NCBI GenBank assembly: GCA_016715365.1
Contig: JADKAM010000012.1
Span: 36,024 to 100,023 of the forward strand
Direction: 5' to 3'
Length of the DNA: 64,000 nucleotides
Origin: Chitinophagaceae bacterium
GTDB lineage: Bacteria; Bacteroidota; Bacteroidia; Chitinophagales; Chitinophagaceae
The notes beneath the pieces are model-generated. The model was not told the DNA's origin, searched no databases, and saw only the letters and a program-made list of their open reading frames with translations. A program made the translations under genes and the position numbers. The first letter of the stretch is position 1; each line of letters opens with the position of its first letter. Positions 17,501-26,760 of this stretch are shown here, piece by piece.

Positions 17501-18313
17501 ATGATGACAAAAATTAACGAAGCTGTTGCGTTTATTAAAAATATTTACAGCGATAAACCGGCAGTGGGCATAGTTTTGGGCAGTGGGCTGGGTAGTTTTA
17601 CCACCGAAATAAATATTGAAAAAGAAATTCCCTACGGAGATATTCCTCATTTTCCGGTAAGTACGGTTGAAGGCCACAGTGGTAAACTGATATTTGGAAC
17701 ACTGGGTGGTAAAAAGATTGTGGCAATGGCAGGCCGGTTTCATTTGTACGAAGGTTATTCATCTGACCAGACTGTTTTTCCAATAAGGGTTTTAAAATTC
17801 CTGGGTATAGACACTTTGCTGGTGAGTAATGCTGCCGGCGGTGTTAATCCTTCTTTTAAGGTGGGCGATTTAATGATCATTACTGACCATATCAGTCAGC
17901 TGGCACCCAATCCCCTGATAGGCAAAAATTATAAAGAACTGGGGCCAAGGTTTCCGGATATGAGTGAGCCTTACAAGAAACAACTGATACAGAAAATGAA
18001 GGATATTGCAGCACAAAAAAATATTAAGCTGCAGGAAGGAGTTTATGTAGCTGTTACCGGCCCCACTTTTGAAACCCGTGCCGAATATAAAATGATACAT
18101 ACACTGGGCGGCGATGCGGTAGGCATGAGTACGGTACAGGAAGTAATTACAGCTGTACACATGGGGCTGCCCGTTTTTGCGATGAGCGTGATTACAGATG
18201 TAGGTATTCGTGAAGAAGAAAATGTAATAACCCATGAAGAGGTATTACAGGCTGCTAAAGAAGCGGAACCCAATTTCAAGGCTTTATTTTGCGAACTGAT
18301 TGCACAATTATAA
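17501..18313 (+). CDS. punA: Purine nucleoside phosphorylase (inosine/guanosine type)
   Basis: A 270-aa trimeric-type PNP that splits purine nucleosides with phosphate into base and ribose-1-phosphate for salvage. Visible motifs are GIVLGSGLGSFT (phosphate-binding), VSTVEGHSGKLIFG, AGRFHLYEGYS, VSNAAGGVNPSFKVGDLMIITDHI, and the base-binding VTGPTFETRAEYKMI followed by GMSTVQEVI. Either of two adjacent ATGs (17501 or 17504) could be used. The porin gene begins 8 nt after its stop codon, so the two are probably co-transcribed. An outer-membrane channel for nucleosides would make sense of that pairing, but this is inference. Confidence 0.94.
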   Translation: MMTKINEAVAFIKNIYSDKPAVGIVLGSGLGSFTTEINIEKEIPYGDIPHFPVSTVEGHSGKLIFGTLGGKKIVAMAGRFHLYEGYSSDQTVFPIRVLKFLGIDTLLVSNAAGGVNPSFKVGDLMIITDHISQLAPNPLIGKNYKELGPRFPDMSEPYKKQLIQKMKDIAAQKNIKLQEGVYVAVTGPTFETRAEYKMIHTLGGDAVGMSTVQEVITAVHMGLPVFAMSVITDVGIREEENVITHEEVLQAAKEAEPNFKALFCELIAQL

Positions 18314-18321
18314 ATAGATTG

Positions 18322-20328
18322 ATGAAGCAGATTATTGCCCTTATACTATTGGTTTTTTGTTTTCAGTTTGCTCAGGCACAGCAGCCGGATTTTATCAGGG
18401 GTGCAGGCGACAGGATAAAAAGTATTGGCGGTTCAACTTCCGGCGGGGGGAAAGACACCATTGGATTTGTGCGCCGGGATGATAAAAAAGATTCTATTTC
18501 CATCACGTATAAATATCTCGATTCGATCCGCAGCATACCTTTCGATTCATCCATCAACGATTTTGATAAATATTTTACAGTCCCGTCATCTTATATTTAC
18601 CTGGGCAATAATGGCGCAGCTGCTTATTCCTTAATTTATAAGCCAAATCCCAAACCCGGATGGGATGCCGGTTTTCATGCATTTGATATTTACCGGTACA
18701 CACTCGAAGAATCAAAATTTTATAAAACCAACAGGCCTTTTACTCAACTCAGCTATCAGCTTGCATCGGGTAAAGAGCAGGTAATCAGGGCACTTCATAC
18801 GCAAAATCCCAGGCCAAACCTGGGTTTTGGTTTTGATTACAGGCTGATAAGTGCGCCGGGGTTTTTTACCAATCAAAATACTAACCATAAAAGTTACCGG
18901 TTGTTTGGTAATTACCAGGGCAAAAGAAAAAGATATGCTGCATTTGTTATTTTGGTAGGCAACACCAATAAAGCTTCTGAAAACGGTGGGATAAAATATG
19001 ACAGTTCTTTATCTGATCCCAACCTTAAAAAAAGGTTCTCTATTGATGTAAACCTGGGGAATGGAAGTAACTCGGAGTTCAATCCATTCAGCACAACAAT
19101 AACTACCGGCAATGTTTATAAGGACTTTACTTTTTTTGCACGCCAAACCTATGATATAGGGAAAAAAGATTCCATTGCCATTAACGACTCCACTACCGAA
19201 TATTTATTTTATCCCAAACTAAGGGTTCAGCATAGTTTTACATACAGCACTTACAATTATTTATACAGGGATGACCTGGCAGATTCAGCCATTTACAGAA
19301 ACTGGTACGATACTGCCGTAAAAGTTGGGAAAGACAGTTTTTATGTAAAAGAAAAATGGTCGGTGATGAGTAATGATATTACTTTATTGCAGTTTCCCGA
19401 TACAAAAAACTCCGGACAGTTTATATCGGCCGGTGTAAAATTTGAAAATATTAAAGGAGAGTCCGTCACCGGAACAAGAAATTTGTACAACTTTATTATT
19501 CACGGTGAGTACCGCAATAAAACCCGCAATAAACTATGGGATGTATTGGCCAAAGGAGAATTTTATGTGAACGGTTACAATGCCGGTAACTACAGTGCCT
19601 ACGCAACCATTGCCCGGCATATTAATAATAAGCTGGGCGACATCCGTTTGTTCTTTAAAAATGTAAACCGGTCACCTTCTTTTATTTTTGATAATGCTTC
19701 GGGCTTTAATTTTAATAACCCGGGCCGCACAAAAAAAGAAAATATCATTTCATTTGGTGCCGATGCAGCTAACCGCTTCATCAGCCTTGGTTTTAAAAAC
19801 CATATTATAACCAACCTGGCTTACTTTACTGATTATTACCACACCACACAAAGCGCTAAAGCCATCAACCTGCTGCAGGTATATGCATCTAAAAAAGTAA
19901 AGCTTACCAAAAGGTGGAACCTGTATGCTGATGTTACTTTTCAGCAAACAGATGGCAGTGCGCCAATAAAAGTTCCGCTGCTTTTTACCAGGACCCGCCT
20001 TGCTTACGAAGGGGTATTCTTTAAAAACCTCAACTTAAGTACCGGTATAGAAGCCAGGTATTTTACACCGTTTGAATCTTATAATTATTCTCCTGTAATG
20101 GGACAATTTACACCACAGGATACATTTAAACTGAAGAACCTGCCGGATATTGCAGCCTTCTTTCATTTTCGGATTAAATCGTTTTCCGCCTTCATAAGAG
20201 CCGAGAATTTGAATACGGTTAGTTTTGCCAATGGCTTTGGCTTTACCAACAATAATTTTGCTGCGCCACATTATCCTACACAGGGCTTTATCCTGCGATT
20301 TGGAATACGCTGGGGTTTTATTAACTAA
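18322..20328 (+). CDS. Putative outer-membrane beta-barrel porin
   Basis: A 668-aa exported protein. The ATG at 18322 opens the signal peptide MKQIIALILLVFCFQFAQAQ; an upstream in-frame ATG at 18289 lies inside the PNP gene. The mature part is rich in alternating aromatic/polar strands, for example TRLAYEGVFFKNLNLSTGIEARYF, and ends in the strand GFILRFGIRWGFIN, as expected for an outer-membrane barrel. It resembles the 'putative porin' family of Bacteroidota. It has no plug or TonB box. The function is unproven; it is the second gene of a likely operon with punA. Confidence 0.8.
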   Translation: MKQIIALILLVFCFQFAQAQQPDFIRGAGDRIKSIGGSTSGGGKDTIGFVRRDDKKDSISITYKYLDSIRSIPFDSSINDFDKYFTVPSSYIYLGNNGAAAYSLIYKPNPKPGWDAGFHAFDIYRYTLEESKFYKTNRPFTQLSYQLASGKEQVIRALHTQNPRPNLGFGFDYRLISAPGFFTNQNTNHKSYRLFGNYQGKRKRYAAFVILVGNTNKASENGGIKYDSSLSDPNLKKRFSIDVNLGNGSNSEFNPFSTTITTGNVYKDFTFFARQTYDIGKKDSIAINDSTTEYLFYPKLRVQHSFTYSTYNYLYRDDLADSAIYRNWYDTAVKVGKDSFYVKEKWSVMSNDITLLQFPDTKNSGQFISAGVKFENIKGESVTGTRNLYNFIIHGEYRNKTRNKLWDVLAKGEFYVNGYNAGNYSAYATIARHINNKLGDIRLFFKNVNRSPSFIFDNASGFNFNNPGRTKKENIISFGADAANRFISLGFKNHIITNLAYFTDYYHTTQSAKAINLLQVYASKKVKLTKRWNLYADVTFQQTDGSAPIKVPLLFTRTRLAYEGVFFKNLNLSTGIEARYFTPFESYNYSPVMGQFTPQDTFKLKNLPDIAAFFHFRIKSFSAFIRAENLNTVSFANGFGFTNNNFAAPHYPTQGFILRFGIRWGFIN

Positions 20329-20449
20329 CAGCCAATAAGCAATGAATAACTGGTAATCAGCCTCTGCAACTAATGATTTTACCCGGTGCTGTTAAATTAT
20401 TGCCCATTGCAAACTGTCTATTGCTAATTTGTTTAATTTTGTGCTGCAG

Positions 20450-20836
20450 ATGAAAAAGATATATACCGGCATATTGGCGTTTGTTTACCTGGCAGTTTCT
20501 TCAGGAATTGCTTTGGAGCTGCACTATTGCATGGGAGATAAAGCCGGTGTTGATCTGTACGGAACTTCATCAGACACCTGCGGTAAATGCGGCATGTCGG
20601 AGAAAGATACCGGTTGCTGCCATGATGAGTTTAAGTTTTATAAGATAAGCGATTCGCATAAAACAGTATCAAACGATATTGATCTTACAGCTTCTTCCAT
20701 AGCCATTATTAATGACTATCCTTTTTACAACTGGCAAATGCCTGATATTACTGCCATCGCTGCAGTAAACAATCACTCCCCGCCAGATTATACAAAACCT
20801 GATGTTTGTATAATGAATGGTGTTTTCAGAATTTAG
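20450..20836 (+). CDS. HYC_CC_PP-type small secreted cysteine protein
   Basis: A 128-aa protein starting at the ATG at 20450 (signal region MKKIYTGILAFVYLAVSSGIAL). It contains, in order, ELHYCMG, CGKCGMSEKDTGCCHDE and near the C-terminus NNHSPPDYTKPD. This HYC ... CC ... PP pattern defines a Bacteroidota family usually found beside metal-resistance genes. The closely spaced cysteines and histidine suggest metal binding in the periplasm. It opens a four-gene plus-strand island with two HMA-domain proteins and a thioredoxin-like protein. Confidence 0.8.
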   Translation: MKKIYTGILAFVYLAVSSGIALELHYCMGDKAGVDLYGTSSDTCGKCGMSEKDTGCCHDEFKFYKISDSHKTVSNDIDLTASSIAIINDYPFYNWQMPDITAIAAVNNHSPPDYTKPDVCIMNGVFRI

Positions 20837-20927
20837 AATCGATATTGAATTTTTACAGCGGTAAACTATTGCCGGTGCATTATGCTATGTGCATATTTTA
20901 TTTATTCAACATCAAAATTTTAATACA

Positions 20928-21491
20928 ATGAAAACAGTATCATTATTTGCTGCAATTATATTCAGCCTATTTTCTATCAGCACTTCAACAGCACAAACAG
21001 CCAAAACCGAAACCATCAAAGTATGGGGTAACTGCGGCATGTGCAAAACCACCATTGAAAAAGCTGCCAAAAAAGCCGGGGCAAAAACAGCCAACTGGAA
21101 TGAAGACAGCAAGGAACTTAAAGTTTCTTACACAGAAAATAAAACATCTTCTGCGAAGATCCAGGAAGCAATAGCAAAATCGGGTTACGATACACAGGAT
21201 TTTATAGGCATCAAATCAGCATACGATAATTTACCCGGCTGTTGCAAATACGACAGGAAAGAAGCAACAGCTTCCGCAGCATCATTTGCCTGCCCGATGA
21301 AATGCGAAGGAGATAAAATGTATGATAAGGCCGGCAAATGCCCTTCATGCGGAATGAATTTAAAAGAGAAAAAAGAACCAGTGAAAATGGAGGCGATGAA
21401 TATGTACAGTTGCCCCATGCATGCTGATGTAACCAGTGCCAAACCCGGCAAATGTTCTAGTTGTGGTATGGATCTTAAACAAAAACAATAA
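20928..21491 (+). CDS. Periplasmic heavy-metal-binding protein (HMA domain plus two heavy-metal-binding motifs)
   Basis: A 187-aa exported protein; the ATG at 20928 opens the signal peptide MKTVSLFAAIIFSLFSISTSTAQ. Residues about 25-95 are an HMA (copper-chaperone) domain with the CxxC motif in WGNCGMCKTTIEKAAKKAGA. Next comes an LPGCCKYDR block, then two short zinc-ribbon-like modules (FACPMKCEGDKMYDKAGKCPSCGMNL and YSCPMHADVTSAKPGKCSSCGMDL) of the kind found at the N-termini of copper ATPases and efflux adaptors. It is likely a periplasmic copper or silver buffer or carrier serving the downstream receptor. Confidence 0.88.
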   Translation: MKTVSLFAAIIFSLFSISTSTAQTAKTETIKVWGNCGMCKTTIEKAAKKAGAKTANWNEDSKELKVSYTENKTSSAKIQEAIAKSGYDTQDFIGIKSAYDNLPGCCKYDRKEATASAASFACPMKCEGDKMYDKAGKCPSCGMNLKEKKEPVKMEAMNMYSCPMHADVTSAKPGKCSSCGMDLKQKQ

Positions 21492-21532
21492 GCAATTTTA
21501 ATTACAAAGCGTACTTAAAATTGCCATCAACA

Positions 21533-21575
21533 ACAGTTGCAGGTAAGTAATGCCTGCAACTGTATTTACTGTTTT
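21533..21575 (+). terminator. Hairpin after the metal-binding protein gene
   Basis: ACAGTTGCAGG pairs with CCTGCAACTGT (11 bp, 9-nt loop), followed by a modestly T-rich tract. A smaller hairpin, CAATTTTAA/TTAAAATTG (21493-21523), lies just upstream. It may attenuate but not fully separate transcription into the receptor gene. Confidence 0.55.
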
Positions 21576-21642
21576 GGATTTATACCCGACCCGGAATGAT
21601 CTGATAAATATTCAGAACAATGTTATTTTAAACACACATTTT

Positions 21643-24279
21643 ATGAAGCCTCTACAATTTGTATTGGTACTCTTCCTGGTTTTTGCAGGGATGGTATCTA
21701 ATGCTCAAAATAAAAACTTAGCCACAGGCGACACGGCCATATCTTTTAAAGTGCATGGCGTTTGTGAGCAATGCAAAGACCGGATTGAAAATGCATTGAA
21801 GGTAAAAGGGGTGAGGTCTGCCGTGTGGGATATGGAATCTCAGCAACTTTCGCTGGTATATAATCCTGCAAAAATATCGCTTGATAAAATTGAGAACAGG
21901 ATCGTTGCTGTTGGCCATGATATTGAAAATAAAAAAGCAAAAATCGGGGTGTACAGTGCCTTACCTAAATGCTGCCTTTACCGTGATATGGAGACGGCAA
22001 AAAATGAAATGATAAAGGATACCGTGTTGGGCCAGTTGCCGGAGATAAATTATACCATTGATTCTTCAGTTAAAACCATGCAGCGTAGCAACGAAGCCGG
22101 GGTAATACTGATCAAGGGCATTGTTTTGGAAGATGATAATAAGGGTAAATTTAAACCACTTTCCAATGCAAGTGTTTACTGGCTTGGAAATGCAGCGGGT
22201 ACAGTAACTGACAGCACAGGCTTGTTCAGCATTGTGCAGGACAGCAGCAACCACAACCTGGTGGTAAGCTATACCGGTTACAAGCCGGATACTTTAAATG
22301 TGCATGAAAGCACATCGTTAAAGGTTGTGCTTGCATCAAATAAACAGTTAAAAGAAGTGACTGTGAGTTCAAGGTTGAAAACAACTTATGTAAATAATTA
22401 CAGCCCCATAAGAACTGAGACCATGTTGGGTACAGAATTATTAAAAGCGGCCTGCTGTAACCTCAGCGAAAGTTTTGAAACCAATCCCTCGGTGGATGTT
22501 TCCTATAATGATGCGGTTACAGGCTCAAAACAAATTCAGTTGCTGGGGTTAAGCGGAAATTACACACAGCTTACGGTTGAAAACCTGCCCGGCCCCCGTG
22601 GCATTGCAACGCCGCTGGGTTTAAATTCCATTGCAGGTCCGTGGATAGAATCTATACAATTAACCAAGGGCGTAGGCTCTGTTGCCAATGGTTATGAAAG
22701 TATTGCTGGACAGATCAACGTAGAATTAAAGAAACCCGAGAACAGCGAAAAGTTATTGGCAAACCTGTATGTGAATGATTTTGGTAAGACTGATCTTAAC
22801 CTGAATCTTGCAAAAAAGATCAGCAATAAATGGTCGGTTGGTTTATTGCTGCACGATGATTTTTTATACAATAAAAAACTTGATTTTAATAAGGATGGTT
22901 TTCGTGACCAGCCAACCGGTAACACGTTGAGCCTGGTTAACCGCTATAAGTTTGATAACAGTAAAGGCGTAATGGTACAGTTTGGCATCAAGGTTTTGCA
23001 GGATAGAAAAACAGGCGGTGAAACCCGCTTTGATCCCGAAATGGATAAGAACACTACCAACAGTTACGGACTTGGAATTAATACTGAACGATACGAAGGT
23101 TTTGCAAAAATCGGATACGTTTTCCCTGAAAAGAAATATAAGAGTATCGGCTTTCAGGCGGCAGCCATCAGCCATAACCAGGATGCTTATTTTGGATTGA
23201 CAAAGTACAATGCAAAACAAAAAACGGTGTATGCGAATTTAATTTACCAATCTATCATCAGCACAACAATACATAAATTCCGCACCGGTTTTAGTTTTGT
23301 GTATGATAAGTATGATGAGATTTTTAAAGCGAACAATTATGCAAGAACAGAAGTAGTACCCGGTGTTTTTGGCGAGTACACATTTACACCCAATGATAAA
23401 TTCAGTGCGGTAGTAGGTTTACGGGCCGATCATAACAGTTTGTTCGGGTTCTTTGTAACACCAAGATTAAACCTCAGGTACGAGCCGGTTAAAGGAACAA
23501 CCATACGTGCAAGTGTGGGACGAGGCCAGCGCACAGCAAATATTTTTGCAGAGAATACAAGTGTTTTTGTAAGTGCAAGGCAGGTTAATATCATAACCGT
23601 TGCTGCAGGAAAAGCTTATGGACTTGATCCGGAAGTAGCGTGGAATAAAGGAGTGAGTGTTGATCAGAAATTAAGATTGTTTGGTAATGATGCCTTACTT
23701 ACTGTTGATTATTTCCGCAATGATTTTACCAACCAGGTGGTGGTGGATGTGGAAGATGCAAGGGCAGTGAAGTTTTATAATTTATCCGGCAAGTCATATT
23801 CCAACAGTTTCCAGGCGGCCTTAAACCTGGAACCATTTAAAAAGTTTGAGATACGCCTGGCCTACCGGCTTTTTGATGTAAAGACAACTTACAGTGGTAA
23901 ACTTACAGAGCGTCCTCTCATTTCAAAGAACAGGGCTTTTGCTAACCTGGCTTATGCCATCAGTGGTTTTAAATTTGATTATACCATTACCTTTAATGGC
24001 AGAAAAAGATTGCCCGATACGAAGGCAAATCCTGCCATGTACAGGTTACCTTCATATTCACCCGGCTATGTGCTGATGAATACGCAGGTATCAAAAACAC
24101 TGGGTAAAAAGCATCCGCTGGATATTTATATGGGCGTAGAAAACCTGGCCAACTTTTTTCAGCAGGATGTTATTGTAGCTGCTGATCAGCCTTTTAATCC
24201 TTATTTTGATGCCTCGATGGTTTGGGGGCCGGTAAACGGAAGAATGTTTTATGGAGGTTTGAGGTACACGATCAAATAA
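21643..24279 (+). CDS. TonB-dependent receptor with N-terminal HMA domain (metal receptor)
   Basis: An 878-aa outer-membrane receptor; the ATG at 21643 opens the signal peptide MKPLQFVLVLFLVFAGMVSNAQ. Residues about 25-95 form an HMA domain with CxxC in HGVCEQCKDRIENAL, followed by LPKCCLYRD. Residues about 155-235 are a carboxypeptidase-D-like regulatory domain (LSNASVYWLGNAAGTVTDSTG). A plug follows (GTELLKAACCNLSESFETNPSVDV, LGLSGNYTQLTVENLPGPRG), then a barrel ending GRMFYGGLRYTIK. The LPxCCxYxR block is shared with the preceding metal-binding protein, so the two proteins probably handle the same metal. Transport of copper or a related ion is inferred. Confidence 0.88.
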   Translation: MKPLQFVLVLFLVFAGMVSNAQNKNLATGDTAISFKVHGVCEQCKDRIENALKVKGVRSAVWDMESQQLSLVYNPAKISLDKIENRIVAVGHDIENKKAKIGVYSALPKCCLYRDMETAKNEMIKDTVLGQLPEINYTIDSSVKTMQRSNEAGVILIKGIVLEDDNKGKFKPLSNASVYWLGNAAGTVTDSTGLFSIVQDSSNHNLVVSYTGYKPDTLNVHESTSLKVVLASNKQLKEVTVSSRLKTTYVNNYSPIRTETMLGTELLKAACCNLSESFETNPSVDVSYNDAVTGSKQIQLLGLSGNYTQLTVENLPGPRGIATPLGLNSIAGPWIESIQLTKGVGSVANGYESIAGQINVELKKPENSEKLLANLYVNDFGKTDLNLNLAKKISNKWSVGLLLHDDFLYNKKLDFNKDGFRDQPTGNTLSLVNRYKFDNSKGVMVQFGIKVLQDRKTGGETRFDPEMDKNTTNSYGLGINTERYEGFAKIGYVFPEKKYKSIGFQAAAISHNQDAYFGLTKYNAKQKTVYANLIYQSIISTTIHKFRTGFSFVYDKYDEIFKANNYARTEVVPGVFGEYTFTPNDKFSAVVGLRADHNSLFGFFVTPRLNLRYEPVKGTTIRASVGRGQRTANIFAENTSVFVSARQVNIITVAAGKAYGLDPEVAWNKGVSVDQKLRLFGNDALLTVDYFRNDFTNQVVVDVEDARAVKFYNLSGKSYSNSFQAALNLEPFKKFEIRLAYRLFDVKTTYSGKLTERPLISKNRAFANLAYAISGFKFDYTITFNGRKRLPDTKANPAMYRLPSYSPGYVLMNTQVSKTLGKKHPLDIYMGVENLANFFQQDVIVAADQPFNPYFDASMVWGPVNGRMFYGGLRYTIK

Positions 24280-24283
24280 GAAA

Positions 24284-24343
24284 ATGAAAAAAATATTGAT
24301 TTTTATATTGTGCTTATTTAAAAAAAAGAACTGTTGTAAATGA
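24284..24343 (+). CDS. Possible 19-codon leader peptide overlapping the thioredoxin-like gene
   Basis: A short frame starting 4 nt after the receptor stop codon encodes MKKILIFILCLFKKKNCCK and ends in a TGA that overlaps the next ATG (ATGA). It begins like a signal peptide and ends Lys-Cys-Cys-Lys. It could be a translational-coupling leader, a remnant of another small metal-island gene, or chance. There is no independent support. Confidence 0.25.
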   Translation: MKKILIFILCLFKKKNCCK

Positions 24344-24819
24344 AAAATTTATTTTTATCGCTGATGATCCTGTTGTGTTCATCGGTTGTACATGCACAGC
24401 TGAGAATTGGAGAATTGGCCCCGGAAATTGAGTTGATGAGTAAGGAAGACAGCATGGTAAAACTTTCATTATTCAATGGTAAAGTGGTGCTGATTGATTT
24501 TTGGGCAAGCTGGTGCGGCCCCTGCAGGGCAGCTAATCCTTATATTCAGAAATTGTACAAGAAATATAAGGATAGTGGTTTTGAAGTATTTGCGGTTTCG
24601 CTGGATGTAAATAAGCCGCTTTGGTTAAAGGCCATTAAAAGAGATAAGTTAACCTACATGCAGGTTATTGATAATAGTGGCTGGCTTTCGAAAGTTGCCG
24701 AAAAATATTATATCGATGCTTTGCCAACCAATTTTTTATTAGACAAGTCAGGCAAAATAGTTGCCATCAATATTGAAGGAAAGGAACTGTTTGATAAAGT
24801 AAAAGAACTGCTGCAATAA
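24340..24819 (+). CDS. TlpA-like periplasmic thioredoxin-fold oxidoreductase
   Basis: A 159-aa exported thioredoxin-like protein with signal peptide FLSLMILLCSSVVHAQ. The redox motif WCGPC lies in LIDFWASWCGPCRAANPYI (about residues 51-69), and the cis-Pro region in YYIDALPTNFLLDKSGKI. It belongs to the TlpA/ResA-type reductases that keep cysteines reduced in the periplasm. Its place at the end of the metal island, next to several CxxC proteins, suggests it reduces those cysteines or assists copper-site assembly. Its stop codon abuts the stop of a convergent gene with no spacing. Confidence 0.92.
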   Translation: MKNLFLSLMILLCSSVVHAQLRIGELAPEIELMSKEDSMVKLSLFNGKVVLIDFWASWCGPCRAANPYIQKLYKKYKDSGFEVFAVSLDVNKPLWLKAIKRDKLTYMQVIDNSGWLSKVAEKYYIDALPTNFLLDKSGKIVAINIEGKELFDKVKELLQ

Positions 24820-25590
24820 TTACTTTTCGGTTTTAAAACGAAAAGAGCCACCAACGGCAATGTACCAATCAGGTGCCGCTTTGCTGATGCCAAAGCCGGA
24901 TGAAAGATCTATTTTAAAATCAGGATTGATATAATAAGCGATACCGCCATCCAGGCTGTGTTCCGGATTATTTTTTTTGCTGATAAAACCAAATGCTTCT
25001 ATATAACCATACCATTTTTTACTTAAATTTATACCGGGTGCAAAAGTATAAATCCAGGTGGCTTCTTTACTTACACCATCCCATTCTGCACCTACATTAT
25101 AGCCCAGCCCGATTTTTTTGGTAAGGCTATGCTGCATGGTAAACCTGAAATTGGGAGCCAGGTGATCTACCTGAAAATAACCGGATGCCAGTTTTGGAAT
25201 TCCAACATGAAATATCAAAGAAGTTTTCGGGAGTAATTTATTCTCTTCCCATAATGCAATTTTAGCCCCCACTTCCACAGGCGATAAACCTGTTTCTTTT
25301 ACTTTGTCAGTTACATGAAAGTAGGTATTTGTTTGTACGGTTGTAATTAATCTCAGTTCAATTCTTTTGCTGATACCATATTTACTAAGGAGTGTTGGAT
25401 GTTGAAATTCATTTTCAAGAGCGTTGGTTGTTTGAACGCTAAAGCCCATTTCAAACTGAATCCATTTTTTAGGAACCAAAACGGCACTTTCTGTCTGGTC
25501 GGGGCGGTCGGTATCAATTTTTTCAACTTGTGCTAAACTGAAGTTTGTACAGGTAATAAACAGTATGGTGATTGCTATGTTTTTAATCAT
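24820..25590 (-). CDS. Outer-membrane transporter-like beta-barrel protein
   Basis: A 256-aa exported protein (signal peptide ITILFITCTNFSLAQ). The mature start VEKIDTDRPDQTESAVLVPKKWIQFE and the strand-rich remainder ending YIAVGGSFRFK match the 'transporter' family related to phenol-degradation MetA-like barrels. That family often travels with metal islands in Bacteroidota. Its substrate is unknown. It is convergent with the thioredoxin-like gene. A 16-bp palindrome (GATAAACAAGTTTATC, 25634-25649) lies 44 nt upstream of its start. Confidence 0.72.
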   Translation of the reverse strand: MIKNIAITILFITCTNFSLAQVEKIDTDRPDQTESAVLVPKKWIQFEMGFSVQTTNALENEFQHPTLLSKYGISKRIELRLITTVQTNTYFHVTDKVKETGLSPVEVGAKIALWEENKLLPKTSLIFHVGIPKLASGYFQVDHLAPNFRFTMQHSLTKKIGLGYNVGAEWDGVSKEATWIYTFAPGINLSKKWYGYIEAFGFISKKNNPEHSLDGGIAYYINPDFKIDLSSGFGISKAAPDWYIAVGGSFRFKTEK

Positions 25591-25633
25591 GATACTAAAA
25601 TATAAGTTAGTCTTGTCTAAAAATTAAATTAAA

Positions 25634-25649
25634 GATAAACAAGTTTATC
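25634..25649. promoter_or_regulatory. Palindrome upstream of the outer-membrane transporter-like gene
   Basis: GATAAAC-AA-GTTTATC is a perfect 7-bp inverted repeat in the 96-base gap between the minus-strand gene at 25687 and the barrel gene it precedes. Size and symmetry fit an operator for a dimeric regulator, but no regulator gene is nearby. In such AT-rich DNA it may be chance. Confidence 0.25.
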
Positions 25650-25686
25650 AAACCCGCAAATTGTTTATTAAATAAATATAGGGTGA

Positions 25687-26685
25687 TTATTTCTTAACCG
25701 CTGCCACACCAAGTATCAGGCTTTCCAGGTTTTTTTCTTTGCAAAAAGTGTTACTTATTTTTTCAGAGGCATCTAAAAGCTGCTGTATGGTTTTATGACC
25801 TGGCCCGGCCAGTTTATATGCCTGAGCCAGGGCATCTTTTTCATTTATTTTAGAGGTCTGCAGCAGTGCTTCTTTTATCACTTCCACCTTCAGGCCGCTG
25901 TCTTTTAAATTGCCCAGTTCGGCAATGAGCCAGCTTAAAGCATAAAAGCGGTTTTTATCAAAAAGTAAAAAATGTTTTTGTTCCCCGGCATCAGGTAAAA
26001 TATTATAGGGCGATGTTTTTACAGCCCTGGTTAAATATTTTGAAAGATATTTTGGCGTTGCCGTTTTAGGACTGCTTAACTGTATGCAGCCTCTTAAGGC
26101 CTGTGGGTAAATACTCAGCCATCGTATCATTCTTCTGAATTCATGCAGGTCGTTTTCTACATTGGTGAATTGAAAATTCTTTTCATTGATAAACTCCAGT
26201 ATTTTATTAATAGCAGTAACATAATATTGATGAATATTTTTTATCTCTTCTTTTTCATCCTGCCAATCAGCTTCTCCAAGTTTTTTTCTGATCTTTTCAA
26301 TACGGTCAGCATTGTCGCCCAGCCAGTTGTTTTCATGCAGTATTTCATTCAGGCTCTGAATTTTTTCACGGCTTTGAGCCTGCAGGTAATTTTTGATGCC
26401 CGCCGGTATTTTTTTATTGGTTACAAATTCTTTGGCAAAAGCATCGTAATAATCTATCTGGCCAATGGCATCTTCCAGCAGTTTAGTATGTTCCTTAATT
26501 TTGCTGAATTTCTTTTTATTGTGAATGCCTGCATACATTTTAGCCAAACCTTCCAGCATAAATAACGGTGTACGGGCATTATTCTGGTACAACCATAGCC
26601 CCGGATTTTTTTGTTTGGAAGATTTTGCAATCAGTTCCTGTAATTGGTTCAGGTGGTATTCAAATCTTGCTTGTCCGTTTTTCAT
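25687..26685 (-). CDS. Uncharacterised helical protein, possibly CHAD-like, in ATP-grasp cluster
   Basis: A 332-aa soluble, lysine-rich, all-helical protein with no signal peptide. The segment NDLHEFRRMIRWLSIYPQALRG (about residues 178-199) resembles the His/Arg motif of CHAD domains, which bind polyphosphate. The match is weak and I do not claim the family. The gene lies 75 nt downstream of the ATP-grasp gene on the same strand, so it probably belongs to the same operon as that gene and the amidotransferase. No catalytic motif was recognised. Confidence 0.5.
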   Translation of the reverse strand: MKNGQARFEYHLNQLQELIAKSSKQKNPGLWLYQNNARTPLFMLEGLAKMYAGIHNKKKFSKIKEHTKLLEDAIGQIDYYDAFAKEFVTNKKIPAGIKNYLQAQSREKIQSLNEILHENNWLGDNADRIEKIRKKLGEADWQDEKEEIKNIHQYYVTAINKILEFINEKNFQFTNVENDLHEFRRMIRWLSIYPQALRGCIQLSSPKTATPKYLSKYLTRAVKTSPYNILPDAGEQKHFLLFDKNRFYALSWLIAELGNLKDSGLKVEVIKEALLQTSKINEKDALAQAYKLAGPGHKTIQQLLDASEKISNTFCKEKNLESLILGVAAVKK

Positions 26686-26725
26686 TTTAATGTTTTTATT
26701 TTTTTCACTTAGATGGTTCCCCCAT

Positions 26726-26743
26726 CCTGAGCTTAGCCGAAGG
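26726..26743. repeat. CCTGAGC...CGAAGG dispersed motif
   Basis: CCTGAGCTTAGCCGAAGG, a member of the CCTGAGCnnnGTCGAAGG motif seen also at 56459, 58352 and 61962. It sits in the 75-base gap between two genes of the ATP-grasp cluster. Confidence 0.6.
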
Positions 26744-26760
26744 GCAGGGGGTTAGGGGGC

